Shown one piece after another: positions 1 through 8,420 of a DNA stretch of 64,000 nucleotides. Made by a program: the position numbers and the translations under genes. Source of the DNA: Candidatus Methylomirabilota bacterium (GTDB lineage Bacteria > Methylomirabilota > Methylomirabilia > Rokubacteriales > CSP1-6); NCBI GenBank assembly GCA_035709005.1, contig DASTFB010000077.1, positions 1 to 64,000 of the forward strand. Direction: 5' to 3'. Below the pieces are notes generated by a model. That model searched no databases and was not told the origin of the DNA. It saw only the letters and a program-made list of their open reading frames with translations. Numbering within the stretch: position 1 is the stretch's first letter; the number at the start of each line of letters is the position of its first letter.

Positions 1-41
1 CTGCCGATGATGGCGTCGATCGCTTCGCGGAAGATCGTCAC
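1..41 (-). CDS. Possible 5' end of a gene leaving the window at the left edge
   Basis: On the minus strand a GTG at 41-39 is preceded by a strong purine-rich ribosome-binding site (GGAGGAGG, about 50-60) and opens 13 codons reading V-T-I-F-R-E-A-I-D-A-I-I-G before the window ends. Spacing and GC-ending codons fit a real start divergent from the DUF72 gene. Too little is present to name a product. The alternative is that the purine tract is coincidental. Confidence 0.35.
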   Translation of the reverse strand, partial: MTIFREAIDAIIG

Positions 42-87
42 CGTCCCCCTCCTCCTCGTCGTGCCGGAGCGTGTACTCTCAAGCGCG

Positions 88-1071
88 ATGGGTCCTACCT
101 CGTACCGGGTCGGCTGCGCCTCGTGGCTCGACACCTCGCTGCTGGCCGAAGGCAGCTTCTACCCCGCTCCGAACATGACGGCGGATGCGCGCCTGCGCTG
201 GTACGCGCGCTTCTTCGAAGCCGTCGAGGTCAACGCCACATACTACGCGCTCCCCGCGTACGACACGAGCCGGGCGTGGGTGGAGCGCACGCCGCCGGGC
301 TTCCAGTTCGCGGTGAAGGCCTATGCCCTGATGACCGGGCACCACCCCAAGGCCCAGGCCCTCGTGAAGGAGCTCCGCACGCTGCTGCCGCGCGAGGCGT
401 CCGTGAACGCCCGGGGGGAGGTGGAACGGAAGCACTTTCCGCCCGAGGCCCTCGACCTCTGCTTCGGCTGGTTCCGTGACGCCCTGGCCCCCCTGGCTCA
501 GGCGGGCAAGCTCGGCTACGTCCTCTTCCAGCTGGCCCCGTGGATCGGCTACTCGGCGAAAGCTCTCGAGTACCTGGGCTCCCTCCCCGAGCGCCTGCCC
601 GGCTGGACCCTGGCCGTGGAGTTCCGGAACCCGTCGTGGATACCCCGGCGGACGGCCGAGGTGCTGGAGTTCCTCCGGGACCAGCGCTTGAGCTACGTGG
701 CCGTGGACTGCCCGTGGCAACCGCTCATCGCGACCGCCACCACGGACAGCGCGGTCATGCGCTTGCACGGCCGCAACGTCGAGGGATGGCGGGCGCAGAC
801 GCGCGGGCAGCACCCGTCCGTCGCCGAAAAGTACGATTATCTGTATCGGCCGGAGGAGCTCACCGCGCTGAGCGAGACGGCGCGCCGCCTGGAGGAGGAA
901 GCGGCGACCGTTCACATCACGTTCAACAACAATAATCGTGATTACCCGGTCCGCAACGGCCTGCAGTTTCGCCGGCTCCTCGGGCAGTCGCCGCCCGATC
1001 TGGAGGCGTCGACCGCGGAGTTTCTCGGCGCCCAGCGCCCCTCGGCACGGGCGCGGCGTTCGCGCCGATGA
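88..1071 (+). CDS. DUF72 (YecE-like) family protein
   Basis: A 327-residue protein of the DUF72/YecE family, a TIM-barrel-like group whose biochemical role is not established. Visible family features are the opening VGCASW segment, the YARFFEAVEVNATYY stretch near residue 45 and the late TFNNNN motif near residue 281. The frame stays open upstream to an ATG at 7, but family similarity begins at the ATG at 88 (MGPTSYRVG). The extra 27 residues would have to be translated through the control region of the divergent left-edge gene, so I prefer 88. There is no strong ribosome-binding site before 88. It is followed after 77 bases by an unrelated amidohydrolase, so it is probably monocistronic. Confidence 0.85.
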   Translation: MGPTSYRVGCASWLDTSLLAEGSFYPAPNMTADARLRWYARFFEAVEVNATYYALPAYDTSRAWVERTPPGFQFAVKAYALMTGHHPKAQALVKELRTLLPREASVNARGEVERKHFPPEALDLCFGWFRDALAPLAQAGKLGYVLFQLAPWIGYSAKALEYLGSLPERLPGWTLAVEFRNPSWIPRRTAEVLEFLRDQRLSYVAVDCPWQPLIATATTDSAVMRLHGRNVEGWRAQTRGQHPSVAEKYDYLYRPEELTALSETARRLEEEAATVHITFNNNNRDYPVRNGLQFRRLLGQSPPDLEASTAEFLGAQRPSARARRSRR

Positions 1072-1148
1072 GGTGGGCGCGCCGCGCGCTGGACGTGACC
1101 CGCCGGCGGGAGTAGGATCGCCGCACTCTCGCGTCCCAGGAGCGCGCC

Positions 1149-2309
1149 ATGCCGAACGGCCTGATCTCCGGCGACAATCACATCGACCTCACCTACTGCC
1201 CGCCCGACCTCTGGTCCTCTCGGGCGCCGGCGAAGTGGAAGCTGCTCGTGCCCCGGGTGGAAGAGCTGGAGGATGGCCGGCACTGGTTCGTGGAGGCGCA
1301 GGACCGCGGCATGTGGAACGGCGTGGGCCCGGGGTTTCTCAAGTACACGCCCGGGCTGTTCGGCCACATCGACGAGATGAAGGCGTTGGGCTTCGAGTGG
1401 GACTACCGCGCCGGCGCCCGCCCGCGGCCGACGACGCCCGAGCTCCGGCTGGCCGACCTCGACCGCGACGGCGTGGAGGCGGAGGTCGTCTACGGCTGCC
1501 TGATGATGAGCGACCTCATCGCCGACGGCGAGCGGCGCGCCTGGGCCGACGCCGTCTACAACGACTGGGCCGCCGACTTCGCCCGGAGGGCCGATCCCGA
1601 TCGGGTCTTTCCGCTGGCCATGATCCCCAACAACGATCCCCGGGCGGCGGCGGCCGAGGTGCGGCGCTGCGCCAGGCTGGGGCTGCGCGGCGGCGAGCTG
1701 GCCTTCAAGCACTTGAGCGCGCCCCTGTATCAGCGCGACTGGGATCCTCTGTGGGAGGCGGCGGCCGAGTGCCGATTCCCGATCTCGTTCCACTCCACCG
1801 GCTTCAAGGGCCTGCGGGCGCCGGACACGCCGGAGCTGGAGCAGCGGTACATGCGCCAGTGGCGGCTCGTCCGCGCCACGCTGTTCCAGCTCGACACCAT
1901 GGAAGTCCTGGTGTCCCTCATCGCCTCCGGCGCCTGCGAGCGGTACCCGGAGCTCCGGTTCGTCCTCGGGGAGTCGGGGGTGACGTGGCTGCCGTACGTC
2001 TTCGACCGGCTGGACACGGAATACGAGGACCGCGCTCGCGTGCTCGGCTTCTCGCTGAAGCCCAGCGATTACTTCCGGCGGCAGGGGTACGTCACCTATC
2101 AACAGGATCAGTACCTGGAGCCCATCATCCCCCTGATCGGGGAGGACAACATCATCTGGGGCGCCGACTATCCCCATCCCGACTGCCTGTGGCCCAACTC
2201 CCGCCTCCTGCTGGACAAGCACCTGGGGAGCCTGCCCGAGCGCATCCGGCGCAAGATCACCCACGACAACGTGGCCACCCTGTACGACCTGCCTCAGCGC
2301 TCCGCGTGA
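1149..2309 (+). CDS. Amidohydrolase-2 family metal-dependent hydrolase
   Basis: A 386-residue TIM-barrel hydrolase or decarboxylase of the amidohydrolase-2 family (related to ACMSD and gamma-resorcylate decarboxylase). Metal ligands are visible as the N-terminal DNHID motif (residues 11-15), a central FHSTG histidine and the C-terminal GADYPHPD segment. AGGAG precedes the ATG at a normal distance. The stop overlaps the GTG of the following LLM-class oxidoreductase (GTGA), so the two are translationally coupled and probably act on the same compound. Substrate cannot be read from sequence. It is one of four family members in this window. Confidence 0.85.
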   Translation: MPNGLISGDNHIDLTYCPPDLWSSRAPAKWKLLVPRVEELEDGRHWFVEAQDRGMWNGVGPGFLKYTPGLFGHIDEMKALGFEWDYRAGARPRPTTPELRLADLDRDGVEAEVVYGCLMMSDLIADGERRAWADAVYNDWAADFARRADPDRVFPLAMIPNNDPRAAAAEVRRCARLGLRGGELAFKHLSAPLYQRDWDPLWEAAAECRFPISFHSTGFKGLRAPDTPELEQRYMRQWRLVRATLFQLDTMEVLVSLIASGACERYPELRFVLGESGVTWLPYVFDRLDTEYEDRARVLGFSLKPSDYFRRQGYVTYQQDQYLEPIIPLIGEDNIIWGADYPHPDCLWPNSRLLLDKHLGSLPERIRRKITHDNVATLYDLPQRSA

Positions 2310-3220
2310 AGCTCGCGATCGAGTTCCCCAGCGTCGCGTACCGTGAGGGGCCGGACGCGGTGCGACGCCTGGCTCAGGCCATCGAGCGGATCGGCTACGA
2401 CCACATCGACGTCTTCGATCACGTGGTCATGGGCTTCCCCACCGAAGACCGCCCCGCCGGCCCCTACACGCCGACCATGCCTATCCTGGAAGCGCTGATG
2501 ACGCTCGCCCACGTGGCCGCCGTCACCTCGCGTGTGACGCTGGGCACCGAGGTGCTGGTGCTGCCGCAGCGCGAGCCCACGCTGGTGGCCAAGCAGGTGA
2601 GCACGCTGGATACCCTCTCGGGCGGCCGCGTGCGCCTGGGCGTCGGCGTGGGCTGGCAGACCTCCGAGTACGAGGCGCTCGGCGCGGACTTCTCGACCCG
2701 CGGCGCCCGCATGGACGAGGCGATCGCCCTGCTCCGCGCGTACTGGGCCGACACCCGCGTGGACTTCGCCGGCAAGCACTACCGGGCGACGGCCATGGCC
2801 ATGGAGCCCAAGCCGCCCCAGGGACGGGCGCTGCCCATCTGGATCGGCGGTAACTCCGAGGCCGCCTACCGGCGGGTGGGGCGGCTGGGCGACGGCTGGT
2901 TAGCCAGCCGGGTGAGCGAGGCCGGCGATGCCCGGCAGGCCATCGAGGCGATCCATCGCCATGCCGAGGAGGCGGGCCGCGATCCCGCGGCCATCGGCCT
3001 GCAGAGCATGGTGGCGCCGCCGCCGCGCGACGCCGAGAGCAAGCGATTCTACGCCGAGCCCGACCGCGTCGTGGCGCGCGTGGCGGCCCTGCAGGCCATG
3101 GGCTTCGCCTGGGTGTCGCTCAACGCCACGGCGGTCTTCCAGTCCGGCGCGCGCTCGGTCGCCGCGATGATCGACGCGCTGGACCGGCTGCACACGCGGC
3201 TGCGCGCAGAGGTCGGCTGA
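2306..3220 (+). CDS. LLM class (luciferase-like) F420- or flavin-dependent oxidoreductase
   Basis: A 304-residue luciferase-like monooxygenase-fold protein of the kind usually annotated as F420-dependent oxidoreductase. The GTG start overlaps the amidohydrolase stop by four bases. Typical features include HVAAVTSRVTLGTEVLVLPQ near residue 65, the VGVGWQTSEYEALG loop near residue 115 and the later WIGGNSEAAYRRV segment. Family members transfer hydride or oxygen using reduced F420 or FMN; which cofactor is used here is unknown, and no cofactor synthesis gene is present. The coupled hydrolase suggests oxidative and hydrolytic steps on one substrate. Confidence 0.85.
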   Translation: MKLAIEFPSVAYREGPDAVRRLAQAIERIGYDHIDVFDHVVMGFPTEDRPAGPYTPTMPILEALMTLAHVAAVTSRVTLGTEVLVLPQREPTLVAKQVSTLDTLSGGRVRLGVGVGWQTSEYEALGADFSTRGARMDEAIALLRAYWADTRVDFAGKHYRATAMAMEPKPPQGRALPIWIGGNSEAAYRRVGRLGDGWLASRVSEAGDARQAIEAIHRHAEEAGRDPAAIGLQSMVAPPPRDAESKRFYAEPDRVVARVAALQAMGFAWVSLNATAVFQSGARSVAAMIDALDRLHTRLRAEVG

Positions 3221-3227
3221 CCGCGGC

Positions 3228-3548
3228 TCACCGCTCCGGGCCGTGATGCTCCACCAGGTAGTCGACGATCCGCTCGCGCAGCGGCGGGTCGATCCAGGTC
3301 GCGCCGTACTTGTCGATCATGTCGTCCATCACCCACTCCCAGTTGGCCCGGTTCAGGCGCTGCTGCTCGACCAGCTGGTACGAGTGGCAGACCCCGCAGT
3401 GGCCCTGCACGACGCCGGACGCCAGCCCCGCCGGCTTCGATGGAGTGGTCGGGACGGCTTGCGCGTGAGCGGGCGCGTGGAAAAGCAGCGGGGCCCCGAA
3501 GGGCCCCGCCAGGATCGAGAGGACGGCGAGGAGCGTCGCCCGCTTCAC
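3228..3548 (-). CDS. Small monoheme c-type cytochrome, sulfite dehydrogenase subunit
   Basis: A 106-residue exported cytochrome. The GTG start overlaps the upstream oxidase stop (GTGA). Residues 1-30 form a signal peptide ending in a HAQA-like cleavage site, and a single heme site CGVCH lies at residues 51-55. The remainder (LNRANWEWVMDDMIDKYG) resembles SorB-type cytochromes, which accept electrons from a molybdenum sulfite dehydrogenase in the periplasm. Context fits this: the gene directly follows the molybdopterin subunit and would be its electron acceptor. A distal methionine ligand was not assigned. Confidence 0.8.
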   Translation of the reverse strand: MKRATLLAVLSILAGPFGAPLLFHAPAHAQAVPTTPSKPAGLASGVVQGHCGVCHSYQLVEQQRLNRANWEWVMDDMIDKYGATWIDPPLRERIVDYLVEHHGPER

Positions 3549-4864
3549 GCCGTGGCGACGACCCCGACGCGGTGCACGACGTTGCCGAGATAGCCGCGGG
3601 GGTTCCACGGCTGGCGCAGCGGCTGCGCGCCGCCTTTGTCGTCCACGGCCTGGGCCCAGATCTCATGGTAGCCCTTGCCGGGCAGGCGCACCGCGGTCTC
3701 CCACCGGGCCCACGCGTACTTCGACGGACCGGGCTTGAGCGTGGCGTCCGTCCACGTCTCGCCGTAGTCCGTGGACACGCGCACCCGCGCCACCCGGCGC
3801 TCTCCGGCCCAGGCGTGGCCCCGCACGGGCACGCTGTCGCCGGCGCGCACCTGGGCGTCGGCCGCCGGCGCCGTGACCATCGACTTGATGATCCACGAGG
3901 TGGCGATGACCATGTCCTCCTTCGGCGGAATCTTCCCGGGCACGACGGGATACGCCGGCATGCGGTAGGAGTAGCCCATCATCTTGTCGGCGTCGTGGAC
4001 CTTGTCCCGCACCCATATGCGGGTGAGCCACTTCTGCGAGCACGACCCGATCCAGCCCGGGACGACCAGGCGGACGGGGAACCCGTTGAGGGGCTCGAGC
4101 GGCTTGCCGTTCATGCGGTAGGCCACCAGGGTGTGCTCCTCCATGGCCTTGTCGATGGGCACGCCGCGCGAGAACGGCTCGGCCTTGCCGATCGGCGGGT
4201 CCTCGCCGTAGTGTCCGGTGTAGACGCCGCTCGGCTTGAGCCCCGCGCGCTGCAGGATGTCGCGCAGCCGTACCCCCGTCCACTCGCTGCAGGCGACCGC
4301 GCCCTGTCCCCACTGATTGCCGCGCACCTTCGGCTCGAACAGCCCGCGCCCGTTGCCGCCGCACTCGATGAGCGCGGGGAAGGTCGCGGCCGGCATCTTC
4401 ATGAGGTCGTCCAGCGTGAGCGTGAGCGGCTTGTGGACCTCGCCGTCCACCGTCAGCTTCCAGCCCTGGACGTCCCGCTTCTCCGCCCGGTCGGGTACCA
4501 GACCGTTGTTGCGGACGAAGTGGCGCTCGGACGGCGTGACGTCGTCGTCGAGCATGTGGGCCGGGAACTCGCCGTTGATCGGCCGCGTGTTGTGCACGAT
4601 CATGCCCGGCTTGCCCGGGATCACCTTGGGGTCCTGGGCCCAGGCCGCGGGGAGCAGCCCGCCGCCCAGCAGGCCACGGGCGGCGACGTCGGAGGCACCG
4701 AGCGTCATCAGCGCTGCGAGGGCGCTTCCCTTCCCGAGGATGCTCGCGAAGCCACGCCGCGACAGGATCGCGTCGAACCGGGCGAGGTCATGGGCGTCCG
4801 CGCCGCCCCGTGCAAAGACATCGCGCATGTAGGTCCACCGATCGGGGGAAAGGTTACCGTCCAT
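3545..4864 (-). CDS. Molybdopterin-dependent sulfite dehydrogenase, catalytic subunit (SorA/SoxC type)
   Basis: A 439-residue periplasmic molybdoenzyme of the sulfite oxidase family. The ATG at 4864 is chosen because GGAGGAGG precedes it. A twin-arginine signal (SRRGF, residues 35-39) sits after an unusually long 34-residue leader. The molybdenum-binding core follows, with the family cysteine at residue 168 in LIECGGNGR, then the immunoglobulin-like Mo-co dimerisation domain (RVSTDYGETW near residue 375). Such enzymes oxidise sulfite to sulfate, passing electrons to a cytochrome c; here the cytochrome gene is coupled downstream. A role in sulfane oxidation (SoxC-like) or another substrate cannot be excluded. 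The start overlaps the upstream ATPase end by 11 bases. Confidence 0.85.
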   Translation of the reverse strand: MDGNLSPDRWTYMRDVFARGGADAHDLARFDAILSRRGFASILGKGSALAALMTLGASDVAARGLLGGGLLPAAWAQDPKVIPGKPGMIVHNTRPINGEFPAHMLDDDVTPSERHFVRNNGLVPDRAEKRDVQGWKLTVDGEVHKPLTLTLDDLMKMPAATFPALIECGGNGRGLFEPKVRGNQWGQGAVACSEWTGVRLRDILQRAGLKPSGVYTGHYGEDPPIGKAEPFSRGVPIDKAMEEHTLVAYRMNGKPLEPLNGFPVRLVVPGWIGSCSQKWLTRIWVRDKVHDADKMMGYSYRMPAYPVVPGKIPPKEDMVIATSWIIKSMVTAPAADAQVRAGDSVPVRGHAWAGERRVARVRVSTDYGETWTDATLKPGPSKYAWARWETAVRLPGKGYHEIWAQAVDDKGGAQPLRQPWNPRGYLGNVVHRVGVVATA

Positions 4865-7286
4865 GACCTCCTCCGGCGTGTCGGGGTGGACGACCGTGAC
4901 TATGGCGTGCCGCCATTTTACCCCAGGCCACACGGGCCAGGCCGACGGGCAGGACGGCCAGCAGACCGGCCACCACGGCCAGCGTCCAGTCCTCGGCGTG
5001 CAGGGGAACGAGGTGGAGGATGCGCGCCAGCGGCGGCGTCTGGATGAGGAGGACGGCCGAGGCGACGCTGGCGACCGACACCAACCACGCCGCGGGCGTG
5101 CGAAGCCGGCTGAGCGCCGCCGTCAGGAAGCCGCTGGTCAGAGCCAGTGTGGCCAGTGCCGCGGCCCGGCCGTGCTCGACGCCACCGGGCTCGCTGGCGC
5201 TCCGCACGTAGGCCAGCAGGACGGCCACGGTGATGATCGCGCCGACCAGTGCGATCAGCAGCCAGTCGCGCGCGCGGAACAGGATCGCCCGCCGCGGCGC
5301 CATCAGCTGCTGGAGCGGGCCGGCCGGCAGCTCCTGGAACACGAGCAGCGCCGAGGGATGGATGATCAGCTCGACCCACACGATGTGCACCGGCAGGTAG
5401 AGCAGCGGGTAGCCGAACAGCGGAATCGCGAGCGCCGAGACCACGAAGGGGGCGTGGATCATCAGGAGGTACTGGAAGCTCGTCCGCAGGTTGGCGAAGA
5501 GCTGACGGCCTTCGCTGATGGCCCGGACGATCGTGCGGAAGTTGTCGTCGAGCAGCACGATGGCCGCCACCTCGCGGGCGCTCCGGGTGCCGCGCTCGCC
5601 CATCGCGATGCCCACGTCGGCGGCCTGCAGGGCCGGCACGTCGTTCACCCCGTCGCCCGTCACGGCGACGATCTCGCCGCCCCGCTGCAGTCCGCGGACG
5701 AGCGTCAGCTTCTGGACGGGGGTGGCCCGGGCGACCACGTCGATGCCCGTGAGGCCCACCACGTCCCCCCGGGCGGCCAGCGTTTCCATCTCGTCGCCCG
5801 TGATCACGCGCGCCGCCGGCGCGCCCAGGCCGATCTCCCGGGCGACCGCGCGCGCCGTCGAGGGATGATCGCCCGTGACCATGATGGCGTGAATGCCGGC
5901 CTGGCCGCACGCCGCAACTGCCTCGCTGACGCCCGGGCGGACCGGGTCCTGGAAAGCCAGCACCCCGGCCAGGCGAAAATCCGCGGCGGGCTCCTGCGGC
6001 GTGCCGTCCCGGCTCTCCAGGGGTCGCCAGGCGCAGGCGATGACCTTGTGGGCGTCCTCGGTCAGGGCGGCGACCTCGGCCAGCGCGCGCGAGCGCTCGG
6101 TTTCGCCCGCGTCGCACATGGGGAGGATCGTCTCCGTCGCGCCCTTGGTGACGGCGAGGAGCGCGCCGTCCTTGTCGCGCACGATCGCCGTCTCCCGCTT
6201 GCGGCCCTCGGTGAACGGGAAGACGGCCAGGCGCTCGGCATCGTCCGGCCGGACCTCGTTCAGCGCCGCGTCGGCGATGATGGCGAGATCGAGCGGATCG
6301 CCGCTCTCCTCGCGAGAGGCCAGGGCGGCCAGGCGGAGGAGCTCACGCTCGTCGACGCCGGGAGCCGGGCGAAGCTGGGCCAGACGCAGCCGCCCCTCGG
6401 TAATGGTCCCGGTCTTGTCCGAACAGACCGTCGTGATGCGTCCGATGTTCTCCACCGAGACCGCTCGCCGCACCAGCGCCTGCCGCCGGGCCAGGCGGTA
6501 GACGCCCACGCCGAGGAAGAACGTGAAGACGATGGGGAACTCCTCGGGCAGCGCGGCGACGGCGAGCGTCACGGCGCTCACCAGGGCGTCGAGCCAGCCG
6601 TAGCCCTGGCGGAGGCGGGCCACGGCCAGGAGCAGACAGATCACCGAGGCCACGGCGACCAGGAGCCCCACGAGGTTCTTGATGGCGGACTGCAGCGGGG
6701 TGAGCGCGCGCTGGCCTTGCACGGCCGACTGCACGATCTCGCCGTAGCGCGTCTCGGCCCCCGTGAAGACCACGCGCAGGAGCGCCTGCCCGGTCAGCAG
6801 GCGTGTGCCCGCGAAGCCCCAGTGCCGCGTGTCCACCCAGGGCTCGGGCCCCGGGCCGACGCGCTCGGGCAGCGGCTGCTTGGCCACGGGGTAGGCTTCG
6901 CCGGTGAGGGTCGACTCGTCCACCTGGAGCTCGGCGCCCGACACGATGAGGCCGTCGGCGGGAAAGGGCTCTCCCGGCACCACCACGACGAGATCCCCGG
7001 GCACCAGGTCCAGCGCGCTCACCTCGAGCCGATCGCCGTCACGCACCACCACGGCCCGCTGGGCGAGCCTGCTCCGGAGTCCCTCCGCCGAGGCCTGGCT
7101 CCGCCAGTGAAGGAACGCGTCCATCCCGACCAGCGGCACGAGCGCGACCAGCAAGATCAGCGCCTCTCCGAGCTGCCCCACCACGGCATAGAGCAGGCCG
7201 GTGGCCCCCAGGAACCAGAGCATCGGGTCCTTCGCGGTGTCGCGAGCGAGCGCCTGCCATTGCGCGGGCGGCGTCTCGACGATCAC
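4854..7286 (-). CDS. Cation-translocating P-type ATPase, PEEFP type
   Basis: An 810-residue inner-membrane ATPase as read from the GTG at 7286. It has the actuator motif LTGE (127-130), a membrane segment with PEEFP (247-251), phosphorylated Asp290 in CSDKTGT, and the hinge TGDGVNDVPAL. It resembles type II calcium/manganese pumps, but PEEFP replaces PEGLP, and the usual N-x-x-T-D of transmembrane segment 6 is replaced by E-L-I-I-H-P, so the ion is unknown. The start is doubtful: the same frame upstream (7287-7409) encodes the conserved GLTAREA...RYGAN segment without ATG, GTG or TTG. It ends inside the sulfite dehydrogenase start, suggesting one transcript. Confidence 0.85.
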   Translation of the reverse strand: MIVETPPAQWQALARDTAKDPMLWFLGATGLLYAVVGQLGEALILLVALVPLVGMDAFLHWRSQASAEGLRSRLAQRAVVVRDGDRLEVSALDLVPGDLVVVVPGEPFPADGLIVSGAELQVDESTLTGEAYPVAKQPLPERVGPGPEPWVDTRHWGFAGTRLLTGQALLRVVFTGAETRYGEIVQSAVQGQRALTPLQSAIKNLVGLLVAVASVICLLLAVARLRQGYGWLDALVSAVTLAVAALPEEFPIVFTFFLGVGVYRLARRQALVRRAVSVENIGRITTVCSDKTGTITEGRLRLAQLRPAPGVDERELLRLAALASREESGDPLDLAIIADAALNEVRPDDAERLAVFPFTEGRKRETAIVRDKDGALLAVTKGATETILPMCDAGETERSRALAEVAALTEDAHKVIACAWRPLESRDGTPQEPAADFRLAGVLAFQDPVRPGVSEAVAACGQAGIHAIMVTGDHPSTARAVAREIGLGAPAARVITGDEMETLAARGDVVGLTGIDVVARATPVQKLTLVRGLQRGGEIVAVTGDGVNDVPALQAADVGIAMGERGTRSAREVAAIVLLDDNFRTIVRAISEGRQLFANLRTSFQYLLMIHAPFVVSALAIPLFGYPLLYLPVHIVWVELIIHPSALLVFQELPAGPLQQLMAPRRAILFRARDWLLIALVGAIITVAVLLAYVRSASEPGGVEHGRAAALATLALTSGFLTAALSRLRTPAAWLVSVASVASAVLLIQTPPLARILHLVPLHAEDWTLAVVAGLLAVLPVGLARVAWGKMAARHSHGRPPRHAGGGHGR

Positions 7287-7409
7287 GTTGGCCCCGTACC
7301 GCTCGCGTCTGTCGCCGGCCTCACGGGCGGTGAGACCGCGCTGCGACCCGATCAGGTCACCGAGGCGCTCGAGCGGAACGGCGCGGCGAGTCGTCGCGTC
7401 TCTCCCGAA
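7287..7409 (-). other. Untranslated-by-convention N-terminal extension of the P-type ATPase
   Basis: In frame with the ATPase, the 41 codons between the TAG at 7412-7410 and the GTG at 7286 read as a genuine ATPase N-domain: AVPLERLGDLIG, then GLTAREAGDRRERYGANV. The only possible start codon I find is CTG at 7355-7353. Either this rare start is used, or a frameshift or base error hides the true start further upstream (an ATG lies at 7503-7501 in another frame). Confidence 0.55.
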
Positions 7410-7643
7410 CTATCCGGTCTGGCCTGTGCGCATCACGGACTCATTGCCGAGCCACTGAGGCTCTGCAACACGATTGCCAGACGCCGGGTCGCGCGGCGTC
7501 CATCGTTATAGATGGGGGGATGGCGCGGCTGGGGCGCCAGAGCCCCGCCGGGGGAGCGCGGCGTGCCATCATGCGGCATCCGCACCCCAGGGGCGCGTGA
7601 CACCCGTCAGGCAAGGCCCCGATTTTCCGTGCGGTCCGGTGGC

Positions 7644-8117
7644 ATGAAAGGCGCAGAAGCCGTCAGCATGGACATCAAGATCCCCGAGCCGTTGAAGATC
7701 GAGCACGAGGAGCTGCACGCCGAGCTGGTGGCGCTCACCAGGGCCCCGGGCAAGGTCGGCGAGGCCGCCCGCCACGTGGCGGACCTGCTGCACCCGCACT
7801 TCGTCAAGGAGGAGGAGTACGCGCTGCCGCCTCTGGGGCTGCTCGCCAGCATCGCGCGGCGGGGTGTCACGCCGGACATGCGCGCCGTGGTCGGCATGAC
7901 CGAACGCCTGAAGAAGGAGCTGTCCGAAATGCTCGACGAGCACCAGCAGGTGATCGGAGCGCTCGACGAGCTTGCCGCGGCGGGACGGGCGGAACAGCGC
8001 CAGGACGCCGAGCGCTTCGCCGGGAAGCTGAGGCTCCATGCCCAGACCGAGGAGCAGGTGCTGTATCCGGCGGCCATCCTCGTCGGCGAGCAGGTGCGGG
8101 CGCGGCTCGGGATCTGA
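7644..8117 (+). CDS. Hemerythrin-like (HHE) domain protein
   Basis: A 157-residue four-helix protein with the HHE iron-binding pattern: IEHEELHAEL near residue 19, HPHFVKEEEYALP near residue 51, DEHQQV near residue 99 and LHAQTEEQVLYP near residue 131. Such proteins bind a di-iron site and are linked to oxygen, nitric oxide or iron handling. The frame is open from 7512, but similarity begins at MDIKIPEPLK (7668); I use the ATG at 7644 with 7668 as an equal alternative, since neither has a clear ribosome-binding site. It ends flush against the convergent MIP18-like gene. Confidence 0.8.
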   Translation: MKGAEAVSMDIKIPEPLKIEHEELHAELVALTRAPGKVGEAARHVADLLHPHFVKEEEYALPPLGLLASIARRGVTPDMRAVVGMTERLKKELSEMLDEHQQVIGALDELAAAGRAEQRQDAERFAGKLRLHAQTEEQVLYPAAILVGEQVRARLGI

Positions 8118-8417
8118 CTACCAGCCGAGGATCTTCCGGCCCTGGACGCTCATCTTCTCGGGGCTCCAGGGGGGATCCCACACGAGCTGCACCCGCACGG
8201 TCTCGACGTCGCCGAGCGCCCGGATCACCCGCTCTACCTCCTGGGCCAGGAAATCGCCCACCGGGCAGCCCGGCGACGTCATGGTCATCGTCACCGTGAC
8301 GCGCCCGCCGTCCGCCGCGACGTCGTAGACCAACCCGAGGTTCACGATGTCCACGGGAATCTCGGGGTCGTAGACCTCTTTCAACGATTCCAGGATCGCC
8401 TCTCGCGTGGGCGTCAT
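8118..8417 (-). CDS. MIP18/SufT-like metal-sulfur cluster assembly factor (DUF59)
   Basis: A 99-residue single-domain protein of the DUF59 family (PaaD, SufT and MIP18 relatives), which helps deliver iron-sulfur clusters. Diagnostic features are VYDPEIPVDIVNLGLVYD (residues 15-32) and the motif MTSPGCPVGD near residue 50, where the cysteine is the conserved reactive residue. It starts three bases after the stop of the NnrS-like membrane protein, so both are probably on one transcript. The nearby hemerythrin gene is convergent. Confidence 0.88.
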   Translation of the reverse strand: MTPTREAILESLKEVYDPEIPVDIVNLGLVYDVAADGGRVTVTMTMTSPGCPVGDFLAQEVERVIRALGDVETVRVQLVWDPPWSPEKMSVQGRKILGW

Positions 8418-8420
8418 GGC

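Noticed and set aside
938-2305. Upstream extension of the LLM oxidoreductase frame through the amidohydrolase
   Set aside because: The frame is open but overlaps the amidohydrolase in a different frame; the GTG at 2306 with GTGA overlap is the natural start.
4863-7511. Plus-strand 882-codon frame opposite the P-type ATPase
   Set aside because: Antisense to an ATPase with all diagnostic motifs; no family resemblance of its own.
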